DNA of 64,000 nucleotides, from contig JBAZHC010000012.1 of NCBI GenBank assembly GCA_041652575.1, forward strand, positions 1-64,000, written 5' to 3'. Position numbers and translations under genes: made by a program. A model generated the notes under the pieces. The model had not been told where the DNA came from. It made no database searches and saw nothing but the letters and a program-made list of their open reading frames with translations. Origin of the DNA: Phycisphaerae bacterium. Its GTDB lineage: Bacteria > Planctomycetota > Phycisphaerae > Sedimentisphaerales > UBA12454. This document shows positions 9,147 through 18,857 of this stretch, piece by piece (position 1 is the stretch's first letter; each line of letters starts with the position of its first letter).

Positions 9147-10376
9147 ATGGAAGACAATGTCATTGCCAAACTTAGGGAGATATCGGAAAAATCAGGCATT
9201 GACATCAAAGGCGCAAAAGTCAGGCAGACCTCATCACGTTTCTGCTTTGGTGTTGAACACGGGGATTATAACGGAACGGAACTGTTCGGCGTCGGCACAG
9301 ACAGATTTATATGGTTTGCCTATAAACCCAACGGAAGCAATCGAACAAGAATTTACAGTGGCAATTTTCCACAGGCCGGTGTAATTGAATTTCAGCATAA
9401 TAATATACCCGCTCCGCGAACCCCTGAGATTTCCAATACGTGGGCAAGATTTCCTTATGGCGTGGATTATATACTTCATAAACGGGGATTTGATTTAAAA
9501 ACCGGAATTGATGGAGTTATTTACGGCAATATTCCCGGCGGAGGAATGTCTCGAAGCGCTTCTTTGACACTGAATTTGCTGCTTTCAATTCTTGATGTAA
9601 ACCAAATAAAGATTGATAACCCGTTTGATATAGTCAGTATGGCACAGACCGTAGAGAATGAGTATATAGGTTCGCCTTGCGGGCAACTGGATCAAATAAT
9701 GATATTGTTCGCCAAAGAGGGAATGGGAACATATTTCAATCCGAAAAAGCAAAGCATAAACTATATCCCACTTGGCTCCGGCAGCGAGGAATTGAGGCTC
9801 GTGGTGATGGATACAGGCACAGACAGGCCGGGGCTTGATAAATCAACTTATAAGATAAGACGGGCCGAATGCGAAGCGTTTGTCGAATTAATCAAAAGAG
9901 CAGGCTTTGGGATAACCTGCCTTGCTGATGTGAGAGAAGAAAAGATGTATCAGCAGATTCTTGATAAGTTTACCGGTTCAAATCCGGACTATTGCGACAG
10001 GCTGAAGTATATCTATAAGGCACAAAAAAGATTTTATAAATTATTAGATGCATGGAAAGCCGGTGATATTAAGACCATAGGTTCAATATTTCGAGAAGAT
10101 GGGATAGGACTGAGAGATGAATATAAAATTTCCGGTCCTGAACTTGAAGCTATGTGCGATATTGCTCGAACAGTTCCGGGGGTATTGGGGGAAAGAATGC
10201 TCGGCGGCGGCGATAAAGGAGCATCCGGGGCTATTGTTATGGCAAATAGCGTTGATAAACTAAAAGCTGCTGTTGCGGCAGAATATCCGAGGCTTTATCC
10301 TGAATTTTCAAAAAAATATGCCGTTCATATCTGTAAAATGGTAAACGGTGTAGAAGTTTACGAGGATATATTTTAA
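9147..10376 (+). CDS. Galactokinase-like GHMP family sugar kinase
   Basis: Predicted cytoplasmic ATP-dependent sugar-1-kinase of the GHMP superfamily, 409 residues. Galactokinase hallmarks are recognisable but altered: the N-terminal signature reads VEHGDYNG instead of GEHTDYN, the phosphate-binding loop reads GGGMSRSAS instead of GLSSSA, while ENEYIGSPCGQLDQ keeps the Cys-Gly and the catalytic Asp context of galactokinases. The C-terminal motif 3 appears as GGGDKGASGA instead of GGGFGG. These changes near the sugar pocket suggest another substrate; galacturonate or L-fucose would suit the neighbourhood, but nothing proves it. Start ATG has an upstream AGGAGA. It lies 30 bp after the ABC ATPase, probably co-transcribed, and ends 8 bp before the convergent MFS gene. 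Confidence 0.75.
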   Translation: MEDNVIAKLREISEKSGIDIKGAKVRQTSSRFCFGVEHGDYNGTELFGVGTDRFIWFAYKPNGSNRTRIYSGNFPQAGVIEFQHNNIPAPRTPEISNTWARFPYGVDYILHKRGFDLKTGIDGVIYGNIPGGGMSRSASLTLNLLLSILDVNQIKIDNPFDIVSMAQTVENEYIGSPCGQLDQIMILFAKEGMGTYFNPKKQSINYIPLGSGSEELRLVVMDTGTDRPGLDKSTYKIRRAECEAFVELIKRAGFGITCLADVREEKMYQQILDKFTGSNPDYCDRLKYIYKAQKRFYKLLDAWKAGDIKTIGSIFREDGIGLRDEYKISGPELEAMCDIARTVPGVLGERMLGGGDKGASGAIVMANSVDKLKAAVAAEYPRLYPEFSKKYAVHICKMVNGVEVYEDIF

Positions 10377-10384
10377 TCCCAGTT

Positions 10385-11719
10385 TCAATCCTTTGTATGC
10401 GCGGAAAATTGTGCTGCAGTGCTGAGACCTGCGGCAATTTCCGGAATAATTCCTTTGCGGACATATATCGGGTGCATCTGCTGCCGAATAGCTGGAAGCT
10501 TTTTGGCGAAAATAATCATTATTACAATAGTCAAAATTCCGCTTATCAGTAAAGTATGAGGTGTGCCGATATAATGGGCTGAGATTCCCGCCAACAGACT
10601 GCCGAAAGGTGATATGCCTATAAATGACATTACATGAAGACTTAATACCCGACCCCGCATATTATCGTCAACTAAAGATTGAATAATCGTATTAACGGAG
10701 GCCATCTGCACCATTAATCCAAATCCCGGCATGGCAATCAGTAAAAGCGACAGCCATAGATTTGTCGAAAACGAAAAACCAATAACACCTGCTGCGAAAA
10801 CGCCTGCAGCGATAACAACGACAGTGTCGAGGCCATGTACGGATTTTCGCCTTGCAAGAAATAAGGCCCCGATGAAAGCGCCGATTCCGGTTGACCACAA
10901 AAGTAAACCATAAGTTTGTGGTCCTCCATGAAGTATGCTTTTGGCGAAAACGGGCATTAAAATACCATACGGCATTGCAACAAGACTCATTCCTGCCGTA
11001 TATAAAAGAATAGACCGTATAGGCATAAAATTAAACGAATAAGACAGTCCATCTTTAATGCCGGCAAGCATTGCACCGTTGTGTTTTGCTTCACCTGAGC
11101 GGGGCAGTCTCATAGCGATAAGGGACCAAATAACAGCTATGAAACTTACCGCATTAATAAAGAAACAAGATGCTTCACCGACTCTGGCTATCAAAAAGCC
11201 TGCTACCATAGGGCCGATTTGTCTCGCAATATTAAAGATGAGTGAATTAAGAGCGATAGCATTCGGCAAATCGTTCTTATCGTCAACCATTTCCACTACA
11301 AAAGCCTGCCGCGTCGGCATATCGAACGCATTAACTATCCCAAGAAAAATAGAAAGCAGGATAACCCGAGTTGTTGTTACGGTATGCGTTGCGACAATAA
11401 GCGCAAGCATAAAAGCCTGAAACATCGCAAGGATTTGAGTTATGATTATAATTTTTCGACGCGGCCAGCGATCGGCAAAATCCCCGCCAATGAGCGAACC
11501 CAATAAAATGGGAATCTGGCCACAAAAAGAAACAAGTCCGAGATAAAATTCTGAGCCGGTAAGTCTGTACACCAGCCATCCAATTGCCGCCATCTGCATC
11601 CAGGTGCCAATAACCGATACACCCTGACCCGCAAAAAAGAGTCTGTAATTTCTATGCTTTAAGGCTCGCAGCATTAACCTTAAATTGCTCTTTTGCTGCG
11701 AACCGTTGTTATTTATCAT
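10385..11719 (-). CDS. MFS transporter (EntS/MFS_3-like)
   Basis: Integral membrane transporter of 444 residues with about 12 hydrophobic segments. The N-terminus (HRNYRLFFAGQGVSVIGTWM) and the cytoplasmic loop GGDFADRWPRRK after TM2 match the MFS_3/enterobactin-exporter group of drug or siderophore exporters. Start ATG at 11719 is preceded by AGGAT. It is convergent with the galactokinase-like gene and divergent from the TetR operon. Substrate unknown; no link to the pectin genes is evident. Confidence 0.85.
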   Translation of the reverse strand: MINNNGSQQKSNLRLMLRALKHRNYRLFFAGQGVSVIGTWMQMAAIGWLVYRLTGSEFYLGLVSFCGQIPILLGSLIGGDFADRWPRRKIIIITQILAMFQAFMLALIVATHTVTTTRVILLSIFLGIVNAFDMPTRQAFVVEMVDDKNDLPNAIALNSLIFNIARQIGPMVAGFLIARVGEASCFFINAVSFIAVIWSLIAMRLPRSGEAKHNGAMLAGIKDGLSYSFNFMPIRSILLYTAGMSLVAMPYGILMPVFAKSILHGGPQTYGLLLWSTGIGAFIGALFLARRKSVHGLDTVVVIAAGVFAAGVIGFSFSTNLWLSLLLIAMPGFGLMVQMASVNTIIQSLVDDNMRGRVLSLHVMSFIGISPFGSLLAGISAHYIGTPHTLLISGILTIVIMIIFAKKLPAIRQQMHPIYVRKGIIPEIAAGLSTAAQFSAHTKD

Positions 11720-12088
11720 TTTTTATCCTAATCCGAGGTAAATAGAAGAACATGTCTTATTAATGATACCATTTGAAAACCCAGGAAATTATAGCACAAT
11801 TATAACAAACACGACAAGTACAAACCGCCACGGACATACCCGCTGTGATTGATTAATACTTGAAAGGGTAATTTAATATCACGACTTCCACTTTTTTATC
11901 GGACGATTTCTAATAAAAACTTACAAAACCCTTATCAATAATGAGTTAGCGTTAATTGACAGGGGTATAATGACGATGTATTCAAAAGAACAGATATCTC
12001 TTGACTTTATATGAATTGTTATTCATAATATGAATAGTAGTTCTTTTGTGTTAATATGGTCAAGATGGAAAATTTAGGAGTCATAATT
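11720..12088. other. Intergenic region, 369 bp, between MFS and TetR genes
   Basis: Divergent promoter region. The right end holds the TetR promoter/operator at 12001-12036. A TATAAT at 11966-11971 preceded by a TTGACA only 3-4 bp away is not a properly spaced promoter. No small gene or RNA was recognised. Confidence 0.5.
12001..12036 (+). promoter_or_regulatory. Promoter with overlapping inverted-repeat operator for the tetR-RND operon
   Basis: TTGACT (12001-12006), 17-bp spacer, CATAAT (12024-12029). Three half-sites overlap the spacer and -10 box: ATGAAT (12011-12016), ATTCAT (12021-12026) and ATGAAT (12030-12035). TATTCAT-AAT-ATGAATA (12020-12036) is a perfect 7-bp-arm inverted repeat. 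This position would block RNA polymerase, as expected for TetR self-repression. Confidence 0.65.
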
Positions 12089-12724
12089 ATGGACAATATG
12101 ACACTTACGAGAAAAGAAAAAGAAAAAATCAGGCATAGGCGCGAAATCCTAAAGGCATCGCTGAAACTATTCTCAGAGAAGGGTTTCCATAATGTTTCGA
12201 TGCAGGATATTGCTGCCCAGGCTGAGTTTGGAGTAGGAACTCTGTATAATTTTTTCCAGAGCAAAGAACAGCTTTTCGCTGAATTGTCAAATGACTGTGC
12301 GGAAAAAATATATCAGATACTTTGGCCGTTTCTCGATGCTGAAGGACGGGAAGATGTGAAAGTCAGAACCTTTATAAAATTACACGGTAAACTTGTTGAA
12401 GAAAATATTGAATTTATAAAACTGTATGTTTCGGAACGCGGGCATTTGACAGTGTCGCGTAATAGCGGATATGAGCAGGCCGACAAGGTTAAGATACTTA
12501 TTCGCGAAAAACTGGAAGACATAATTAATGCAGGGATTCAGAATAAAATTTTCCGCGATGTAGATGCCCTGATTGCATCGCTCTCTATTGTGGCTGCAAT
12601 CCAGTCACTTGTTTTTGAATATTCAGAAGATTTTACAAAAGCAAAAATGGAACAGGGATTGGCGAAAATCGAACATTTATTTGTTGATTCGCTATTGCTA
12701 ACGGAGAATCGTAGTAATGGTTAA
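12089..12724 (+). CDS. TetR/AcrR family transcriptional repressor
   Basis: DNA-binding repressor of 211 residues. The N-terminal helix-turn-helix (residues about 12-55) shows the TetR pattern: ILKASLKLFSEKGFHNVSMQDIA followed, after a short gap, by GVGTLYNFFQSKEQLFAEL. The C-terminal ligand-binding domain is not specific. The ATG at 12089 was chosen over the upstream ATG at 12056 because TTTAGGAG ends 8 bp before it and because the predicted transcript start lies only about 20 bp before 12056. Its end overlaps the tolC-like gene by 8 bp, so regulator and pump are one operon. It probably senses a compound exported by the pump and represses its own promoter. Confidence 0.85.
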   Translation: MDNMTLTRKEKEKIRHRREILKASLKLFSEKGFHNVSMQDIAAQAEFGVGTLYNFFQSKEQLFAELSNDCAEKIYQILWPFLDAEGREDVKVRTFIKLHGKLVEENIEFIKLYVSERGHLTVSRNSGYEQADKVKILIREKLEDIINAGIQNKIFRDVDALIASLSIVAAIQSLVFEYSEDFTKAKMEQGLAKIEHLFVDSLLLTENRSNG

Positions 12725-14111
12725 TAAAATAAAAAATATACCATTTGTTATGCTTCTGTTTTTAGCTTGTTTTGCAGGCTGCAGCAGTTTTGACGGCAGG
12801 GCGGTCAGAGAAAAGCATACGAAAGACTACCAGCGTGATTTGGCTGCGGAGACAAATGACATATTGTCTAAAAAAACAGTTTTTGACCTTAACGACTGCG
12901 TCCGAACCGCACTGGAAAATGGCCTGCAGGTGAAAGCGGCACAAATTCAGCAGCGAATTGCGACCCTTGAGCGGAAAATATCTTTTTCCAATTTTCTTCC
13001 TGTCATAAACCTTTCTTATGATTCCACAAGATGGAACCGGCAGCCAATGGTGAAGACAGGCACAACTACAATGGCTACGCATGACCAGACGATAAAAAAT
13101 ATTACATGGCAGATGGAGATGTCTATATTCGACCCGTCAACATGGTTTTTATATGCGATGCACAAGAGGGGCGAAGAGGTCGCTCGATTAGTCACAAAAT
13201 ATACCGAACAAATGACTGTGCTGGAAGTTACGGTCGATTATTATCATTGCTTAACATTACAGCAGGCTCAGCAGGCCATGCAAAGTCAACTCAATGCGGC
13301 CGACGAACTTGAAAAAGAAATCGGTGAGCTTTTCAAGGAAGGACTGGTTACGCAATGGCAGTATGAACAGGCTCAGTTAGTCGTTCTGTTACGCCGAACA
13401 GAACTAAGCCGAATAAAATACGCGATAAAACAAGCCCAGGCTGATTTGCTTGTTTCGATGGGGCTGTCGCCTTTGACGGATATCTCATTGGAAATTAAAG
13501 AATCGCTGCAGGCGCCGGCCGAACCACTGGAAGACCTCGTATGCAGGGCGCTGCTCGAAAATCCGCAGCTTCATATTGCCGACCTTCAAATTGCCATTGC
13601 GGAAGAGAAAATTAAAATTGCCCTGGCGGCATTTCTGCCGAGACTGACAATTTTCGCGAACCGAACAAATACCTCCGACTCTTATCAGCTTTATCAGAAT
13701 TCATTGACATATGGTCTGGCAGGGACTTTCGCGATATTTAACGGGTTCGCAAATATCAACGAATATAAAGCGGCCAAAGAAAGAAAAAAGGGCGCATTTG
13801 TCGATAGAGAGCAGCAAACTCTCACTTTGATACTCCAGGTTTATAAGGCGTATCTAAATCTTGAAAACGCAAAAGAAGAAACACTGCTTGCTCAGAAATC
13901 TTTTGACACGGCGTCAAAACATCTTGATGAAGTAAATGAAAAGTGGAAAGAAGGACTGGTTCAAAGCTCGGAAATGCTCAGCATAATGGCTGAAAAAGAT
14001 AATGCGCAAATGGAATTAATGAACAGTAATTTTAATTTACAGGTTTGTATCGCCACGCTTCAGAATGTGATGGGAACTGCGGAAGTACCGAGTAAGGAAA
14101 AACAAAAATGA
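12717..14111 (+). CDS. TolC/OprM-family outer-membrane efflux lipoprotein
   Basis: Outer-membrane channel of a tripartite efflux pump, 464 residues. The N-terminus is a lipoprotein signal (hydrophobic stretch ending FACFAGC-type, lipobox ACFAGC with Cys about 22), as in OprM and NodT. Two tandem OEP repeats rich in Q, A, E and K coiled-coil segments follow, e.g. LNDCVRTALENGLQVKAAQ near residue 60 and EDLVCRALLENPQLHIADLQ near 275. Start overlaps tetR; stop overlaps the adaptor gene by 4 bp (ATGA), implying translational coupling. Confidence 0.85.
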   Translation: MVNKIKNIPFVMLLFLACFAGCSSFDGRAVREKHTKDYQRDLAAETNDILSKKTVFDLNDCVRTALENGLQVKAAQIQQRIATLERKISFSNFLPVINLSYDSTRWNRQPMVKTGTTTMATHDQTIKNITWQMEMSIFDPSTWFLYAMHKRGEEVARLVTKYTEQMTVLEVTVDYYHCLTLQQAQQAMQSQLNAADELEKEIGELFKEGLVTQWQYEQAQLVVLLRRTELSRIKYAIKQAQADLLVSMGLSPLTDISLEIKESLQAPAEPLEDLVCRALLENPQLHIADLQIAIAEEKIKIALAAFLPRLTIFANRTNTSDSYQLYQNSLTYGLAGTFAIFNGFANINEYKAAKERKKGAFVDREQQTLTLILQVYKAYLNLENAKEETLLAQKSFDTASKHLDEVNEKWKEGLVQSSEMLSIMAEKDNAQMELMNSNFNLQVCIATLQNVMGTAEVPSKEKQK

Positions 14112-15313
14112 AAAATATCACCATTAAACAAATAATCGGCCTTGTCATACTGATTGCTGCTACAGTGCTGGTTACCCTGTATTTTGCAAAAAAGATTATT
14201 AATCCTGTGCCGATACAGGCACAAACACAGGATATCGAACAAAAAACTCCTGTAGTTGCGACTGTAATAAAAACAAGAACGTTTGAAAGATTAGTCAAGG
14301 TGCAGGGGAATCTCGAATCCAAAAATTTTGCAGTGGTGTCACCGCGAATCGAAGGAACCATCGAACAATTTTTCGTCGATGAAGGGAATACTGTCGTCGC
14401 AAACGAGAGCAAACTATTCAGGACGGATTCGATAAGACTTCAACAAGCTGTCGAAATCCAGAAACGTTTACTTACAGTGGCCAAGTCGGCTAAACAACAG
14501 GCTACCGCAAATCTTGAAAAAACTCAGGCTGATTTCAACAAGGCCGAACTTGATTATAATCGGTTCAAAAGACTATATGAGAAGAAGGTTGTTACCGCTG
14601 ATGTTTTTGAACAGCAGCAGTCACGATATAAACAGCTTAAAGCCGCGGTCAAATCGGTAAAAGCCAGTGTTGACCTGGCGGAAGCGAATATAGAAAAAAC
14701 AAAGGCGGATATCGCCATATCGGAAAAGAATCTCGAAGATACGGTTATATACGCACCTATAAGCGGGGAAATAAGCCGTCGATTTAAAGAATCCGGAGAG
14801 ATGGGAAAGCCAGGCGAACCCGCTCTACGTATCGATGACCCGAATTTAATTGAAGTAAGTGCTTACATACCTGCGCAATACTATGCAGAGGTTACTGCCG
14901 GCCAGACTAAAATGCAGGTCAATGTTTCCGGTCAAAACATGGGCGAACATGAAGTATATTATAAAAGTCCCACGATAAATCCGAAACTGCGAACCTTTGA
15001 AGTTAAATGTATCCTTGAAAACCCTGCGCAAACTATCGCGGCAGGTACAATGGCTGAAATCAGCGTAATTCTCGAAACCAAAAAAGGATTGGCAGTTCCG
15101 ACAGAAGCTATTATGAGCCGAGATAATCAATTTATCGTCTTTATCGTCAGCGGAGAAAAAGCGCATAAAGTTCCGATTGAAAAAGGCATTGAAAACGACG
15201 GCTGGACAGAAGTTACAAGCAGTGAACTCAACGAGCAAAGTACGGTTGTAACGATGGGGCAAAATATGCTCGATGAGGGTAAAATGGTTTCAGTTCAGAG
15301 GGGGAATGAATAA
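14108..15313 (+). CDS. RND efflux periplasmic adaptor subunit (MexA/HlyD family)
   Basis: Links the inner-membrane RND pump to the outer-membrane channel. 401 residues: an N-terminal membrane anchor (residues about 6-27), a biotinyl-lipoyl half motif (VSPRIEGTIEQFFVDEGNTV, about 78-97), a long alpha-helical hairpin rich in K, A and E (about 110-215), the second lipoyl half (DTVIYAPISGEIS) and beta-barrel domains. No lipobox; it is anchored by a membrane helix. Overlaps its neighbours by 4 bp and 1 bp. Confidence 0.88.
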   Translation: MKNITIKQIIGLVILIAATVLVTLYFAKKIINPVPIQAQTQDIEQKTPVVATVIKTRTFERLVKVQGNLESKNFAVVSPRIEGTIEQFFVDEGNTVVANESKLFRTDSIRLQQAVEIQKRLLTVAKSAKQQATANLEKTQADFNKAELDYNRFKRLYEKKVVTADVFEQQQSRYKQLKAAVKSVKASVDLAEANIEKTKADIAISEKNLEDTVIYAPISGEISRRFKESGEMGKPGEPALRIDDPNLIEVSAYIPAQYYAEVTAGQTKMQVNVSGQNMGEHEVYYKSPTINPKLRTFEVKCILENPAQTIAAGTMAEISVILETKKGLAVPTEAIMSRDNQFIVFIVSGEKAHKVPIEKGIENDGWTEVTSSELNEQSTVVTMGQNMLDEGKMVSVQRGNE

Positions 15314-18300
15314 TGTTTCTTTCTGACGCTTCCATAAGAAGACCCATTGCGATAAGCTGTTTGATTATAGGCTTGTCGCTGCTTGGCTTTAATGCCTATC
15401 GCAAGATGGGTCTGGAACTCATGCCCAAGATAGATGTCCCATTTATCACGATAACAACAGTTTATCCCGGGGCAAGTCCGGAACAAATTGAAACAGATGT
15501 CGCCAAAAGAATTGAGGACCAGGTTGTTACCATCGATGGTCTTAAACATGTCAGCTCTTCCTGTATGGAAAACGTCTGCCAGACTATGCTTGAATTTGAC
15601 CTTAAGGTAAATGTTGATATCGCAGCGACAGATGTACGCGAAAAACTCGATTTGATTAAAGCGGATTTCCCCGAAGATGTCGAGGACCCGAAAATTCTGA
15701 AGTTCGATATTAACGCACAGCCTATAGTTTATCTGGCGCTTACAGGCGAATCGCCGCTTGATGAATTATATGATTATGCGGACAATGAATTGAGAGACAG
15801 GCTGACTGTTATATCAGGTGTAGCAGATGCAGAACTTGTCGGCGGAAATATACGACAGGTGCATATTGTTCTCGATAGAGACAGACTTGCTGCAAAAGGC
15901 TTGTCGAGTCTTGATATTATTAAAGCCGTCAGAGAAGGCATAAAATTAATCCCGTCCGGACGTATTCAGGAAAACGGTATCGAATACGATGTTAAAGTTG
16001 ACGCTGATTACTATAACATAGCTGACATCGAATCACTGCAAATAACCGGCGAAAACGGACAACGCTGTTATGTCAAAGATGTCGGAAAAGTTGAAATGAG
16101 CACAAAGGAAGTGCGTCAAAAAGCCTTTGTCGATGGAAAGCCGGCTATATATATAAAAATTATTAAAAAAGCCGAGGCGAATGCTGTCAGAGTTGTCGAC
16201 CAGGTCAGAGCGGCAATTGATAAACTCAACAAGGAACTGCCGGGCGGAATGAAAATTGTCTGGTTTAACGATGATGGTAGTTTTATCAAGGCGACTATTA
16301 AAAGTACCTGGACTGATATATTGCAGGGCATAGTTCTCACTGCTCTGATTCTGTTCTTTTTCCTTTATAATATCCGTTCAACATTTATTATCGCCGTAAC
16401 AATGCCGCTTACCATAATTATCGGTTTGTTTTTTATTCAGTTTCTCGGATATACGCTTAATATCTCAACTCTGCTTGCGATAGGTTTGTCTATCGGTATT
16501 CTGGTTACCAATTCAATTGTTGTTATGGAGGCTATTGTTGACAGACTTAACAAAACAAAAGATCCCAAAGAAGCCGCAAGGCTGGGAACTGCAGAGGTTC
16601 TTATTGCTGTTGCCGCAAGCGCGGGCACAAATGTTGTTGTGCTTTTCCCAATCGCGATGATGGGCAGCAGAATCGGACTTTTTATGAAGCCGCTGGCTTT
16701 GACGATGCTCATTATGAATGTCGTTTCTCTGTTCATATCATTTACACTGACTCCGCTGCTTTGTTCCATAATTCTCAAGCCTGCCCAGCCGGACAAGAAA
16801 ACTATCCTTATGAAAATGGAAGGCGGCTTTAACCGTTTCCTGGATGGGGTAACTGGAACCTATAGAAGACTGCTGACATTTAATGAAAACCATCGGCCTA
16901 TGGCAATTATTATTGTTTTAGCAACGATAGTTATGTTCGTTTATTCTTTAAAACTTGCAAAAAAAGTTGGTTTCGGCTTTTTCCAGAATCCGGATCGCGG
17001 TCAGGTATATGTCAAACTTGAGTATCCGACAAGATACGACCTGAACCTGACAGTAAAACGCGTTAATGAGGTTGAACAAAGATTAAAAGACCTGCCCGAA
17101 CTGAAACATGTTCTAACAGCCATAGGCAGAGTCGAAGGCAGAATCGGCCAGGCATCAGAAGGCGTTTATCTTTCGCAACTGCTGCTTAAATTTTCCGAAC
17201 GAACAGAACGCCAAATGACAATCAGGCAGCTTATGGAATTAACAAGGCAAAGACTGTCGGACTATCCGGAATGTATTATCACAGTTACGCAGGCCTCTAT
17301 TGTCGGCGGACAGTCGCAGGATATAGAACTCGAAATTTCAGGGCCGGAACTTGCCGAACTCGATAAACTGGCGCTGATGGCAAAAGAAATGGCGGATTCT
17401 GATAAAGGCTATCTCGATACAGACACAACGGTTCGGCCCGGCAAACCGGAATTGAGAGTTCTGCCCAAAAGAGCCGCTCTTTACGATCTTGGTTTTGCTG
17501 CGACAAGTCTCGGTACCGCCCTTAGAGCCAATATCGAAGGAATCGAATGCGGCACATTTAAAAAGAACGCTCGAAATTATGACATCGTTGTTAAATTTGA
17601 TAAAAAACAGGGGAAAGAACAAGTCGGACAATTTATGTTTCCCGGCGATGCGGGAAAACCGTTGATATTGGCCAGTCTTGGCGATATTCAGCAAAAAATC
17701 GCTCCTATTCAAATTACCAGAAAAGATAAGCAGCGTATTTCCAAACTGCTGGCGAGTCCTGCTGCTACAAAACCGCTTGGCGTTGCGGTTGCCGAACTTG
17801 GTAAGCAACTTGACGAGAGTGGGAAATTGCCTCCCGGCTATAGTTATTATTTCGGAGGTACAGCCGAGATGATGGGTGAAGCAGTAATCGCGTTTGGAGA
17901 AGCCGGCATTATCGCAATATTGCTGTGCTACCTTACGATAGCGGCTATACTCGAATCGTTCAAGCAGCCGTGGCTGATTCTCGTAACACTGCCGCTGGGA
18001 CTTATCGGAACTATCTGTGCATTGGCACTTACCGGCGAAAGTATGTCAATGTTCGTTATGATGGGAATGGTTATGATGATTGGTATTGTCGTTAACATAG
18101 CCATTTTGATTATGGACCAGTTCAACGTTCATGTTAAAGAAGGAGTTCCAATTCACAAAGCGATGATTAGCGCAGCCTGCGAAAGATTCAGACCGGTAGC
18201 AATGGTTACTCTTGCCGCGGTTCTTGGTATGCTGCCGCTGGCGATAGGAAGAGGAATAGGCTCTGAGATGCGAAATGGTGTTGGTATAGCATCTGTAGGC

Positions 18301-18390
18301 GGCCTGCTTGTCTCCGGTATTCTAACGCTTGTTGTAATGCCTATACTTTATGATTTATTCACTCGAAAGAACAATAAAACGAAGACATAA
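15313..18390 (+). CDS. RND efflux pump permease (HAE1/MdtC-like) lacking the canonical proton-relay residues
   Basis: Inner-membrane pump of 1025 residues with the RND two-fold layout: N-terminal TM1, a large periplasmic domain, TM2-6, a second periplasmic domain (from about residue 555) and TM8-12. The motif that carries the paired Asp of AcrB (D407/D408, in GLLVDDAIVVVE) reads GILVTNSIVVME here (near residues 395-410), and the TM10 segment that carries K940 in AcrB reads VVNIAILIMDQF. Both the Asp pair and Lys partner are therefore replaced. Start ATG overlaps the stop of the adaptor gene by one base. Last gene of the tetR operon; no clear terminator follows. Substrate unknown. Confidence 0.88.
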   Translation: MFLSDASIRRPIAISCLIIGLSLLGFNAYRKMGLELMPKIDVPFITITTVYPGASPEQIETDVAKRIEDQVVTIDGLKHVSSSCMENVCQTMLEFDLKVNVDIAATDVREKLDLIKADFPEDVEDPKILKFDINAQPIVYLALTGESPLDELYDYADNELRDRLTVISGVADAELVGGNIRQVHIVLDRDRLAAKGLSSLDIIKAVREGIKLIPSGRIQENGIEYDVKVDADYYNIADIESLQITGENGQRCYVKDVGKVEMSTKEVRQKAFVDGKPAIYIKIIKKAEANAVRVVDQVRAAIDKLNKELPGGMKIVWFNDDGSFIKATIKSTWTDILQGIVLTALILFFFLYNIRSTFIIAVTMPLTIIIGLFFIQFLGYTLNISTLLAIGLSIGILVTNSIVVMEAIVDRLNKTKDPKEAARLGTAEVLIAVAASAGTNVVVLFPIAMMGSRIGLFMKPLALTMLIMNVVSLFISFTLTPLLCSIILKPAQPDKKTILMKMEGGFNRFLDGVTGTYRRLLTFNENHRPMAIIIVLATIVMFVYSLKLAKKVGFGFFQNPDRGQVYVKLEYPTRYDLNLTVKRVNEVEQRLKDLPELKHVLTAIGRVEGRIGQASEGVYLSQLLLKFSERTERQMTIRQLMELTRQRLSDYPECIITVTQASIVGGQSQDIELEISGPELAELDKLALMAKEMADSDKGYLDTDTTVRPGKPELRVLPKRAALYDLGFAATSLGTALRANIEGIECGTFKKNARNYDIVVKFDKKQGKEQVGQFMFPGDAGKPLILASLGDIQQKIAPIQITRKDKQRISKLLASPAATKPLGVAVAELGKQLDESGKLPPGYSYYFGGTAEMMGEAVIAFGEAGIIAILLCYLTIAAILESFKQPWLILVTLPLGLIGTICALALTGESMSMFVMMGMVMMIGIVVNIAILIMDQFNVHVKEGVPIHKAMISAACERFRPVAMVTLAAVLGMLPLAIGRGIGSEMRNGVGIASVGGLLVSGILTLVVMPILYDLFTRKNNKTKT

Positions 18391-18857
18391 GTCATTTCAT
18401 TCGATTAGAGAATATCCCGTATCAATTAATGGCCTCATCCAAAGTTTCCACTTTCTATTGGTGATATGCCGAATCCTGAATTGCTGTTCAAATTATGATA
18501 CTTAATTCATGTTGTACTCATTAAAAGTCAAAATAATCTTTATTGTTTTTAGACATAATTTGTATTTGTAACATATTTTTTTTGCAGCAGTTATGCCATT
18601 TTTCACCGCATATTTACAAAAAAAACAAGGGTTTTAAGCAGGAATATTAATCGACATCAGATGTAGGCAATACATTAAAAACTAATGTATTAAAGTATCT
18701 GTTTGTAGTTTGTGTTAACTCCGGTTATACTATAGAGTTCTATTAAAAGGGCGATAGATTTGTCGTGTGGACAAGAATATATTTAAAGTGTGGCGTATAA
18801 GAACCAGATAGAGGGGATTAAAGTGAGAACTGGACTTGATTTTTAACGGAGTATTTC
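18391..18857. other. Intergenic region, 467 bp, AT-rich
   Basis: Contains a perfect inverted repeat (18670-18690) and a promoter candidate (18703-18731) for the downstream oxidoreductase. No terminator with a convincing stem was found after the RND gene, and no small ORF with a ribosome-binding site was recognised. Confidence 0.5.
18670..18731 (+). promoter_or_regulatory. Promoter candidate with upstream inverted repeat for the Gfo/Idh/MocA gene
   Basis: TTGTAG (18703-18708), 17-bp spacer, TATACT (18726-18731). Upstream lies the perfect inverted repeat ATACATTA-AAAAC-TAATGTAT (18670-18690), a possible regulator site 12 bp above the -35 box. The 5' leader would be about 120 nt. Confidence 0.45.

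Noticed and set aside
11957..11971. TTGACA next to TATAAT as a promoter
   Set aside because: Only 3-4 bp separate the hexamers; a well-spaced promoter exists at 12001-12029.
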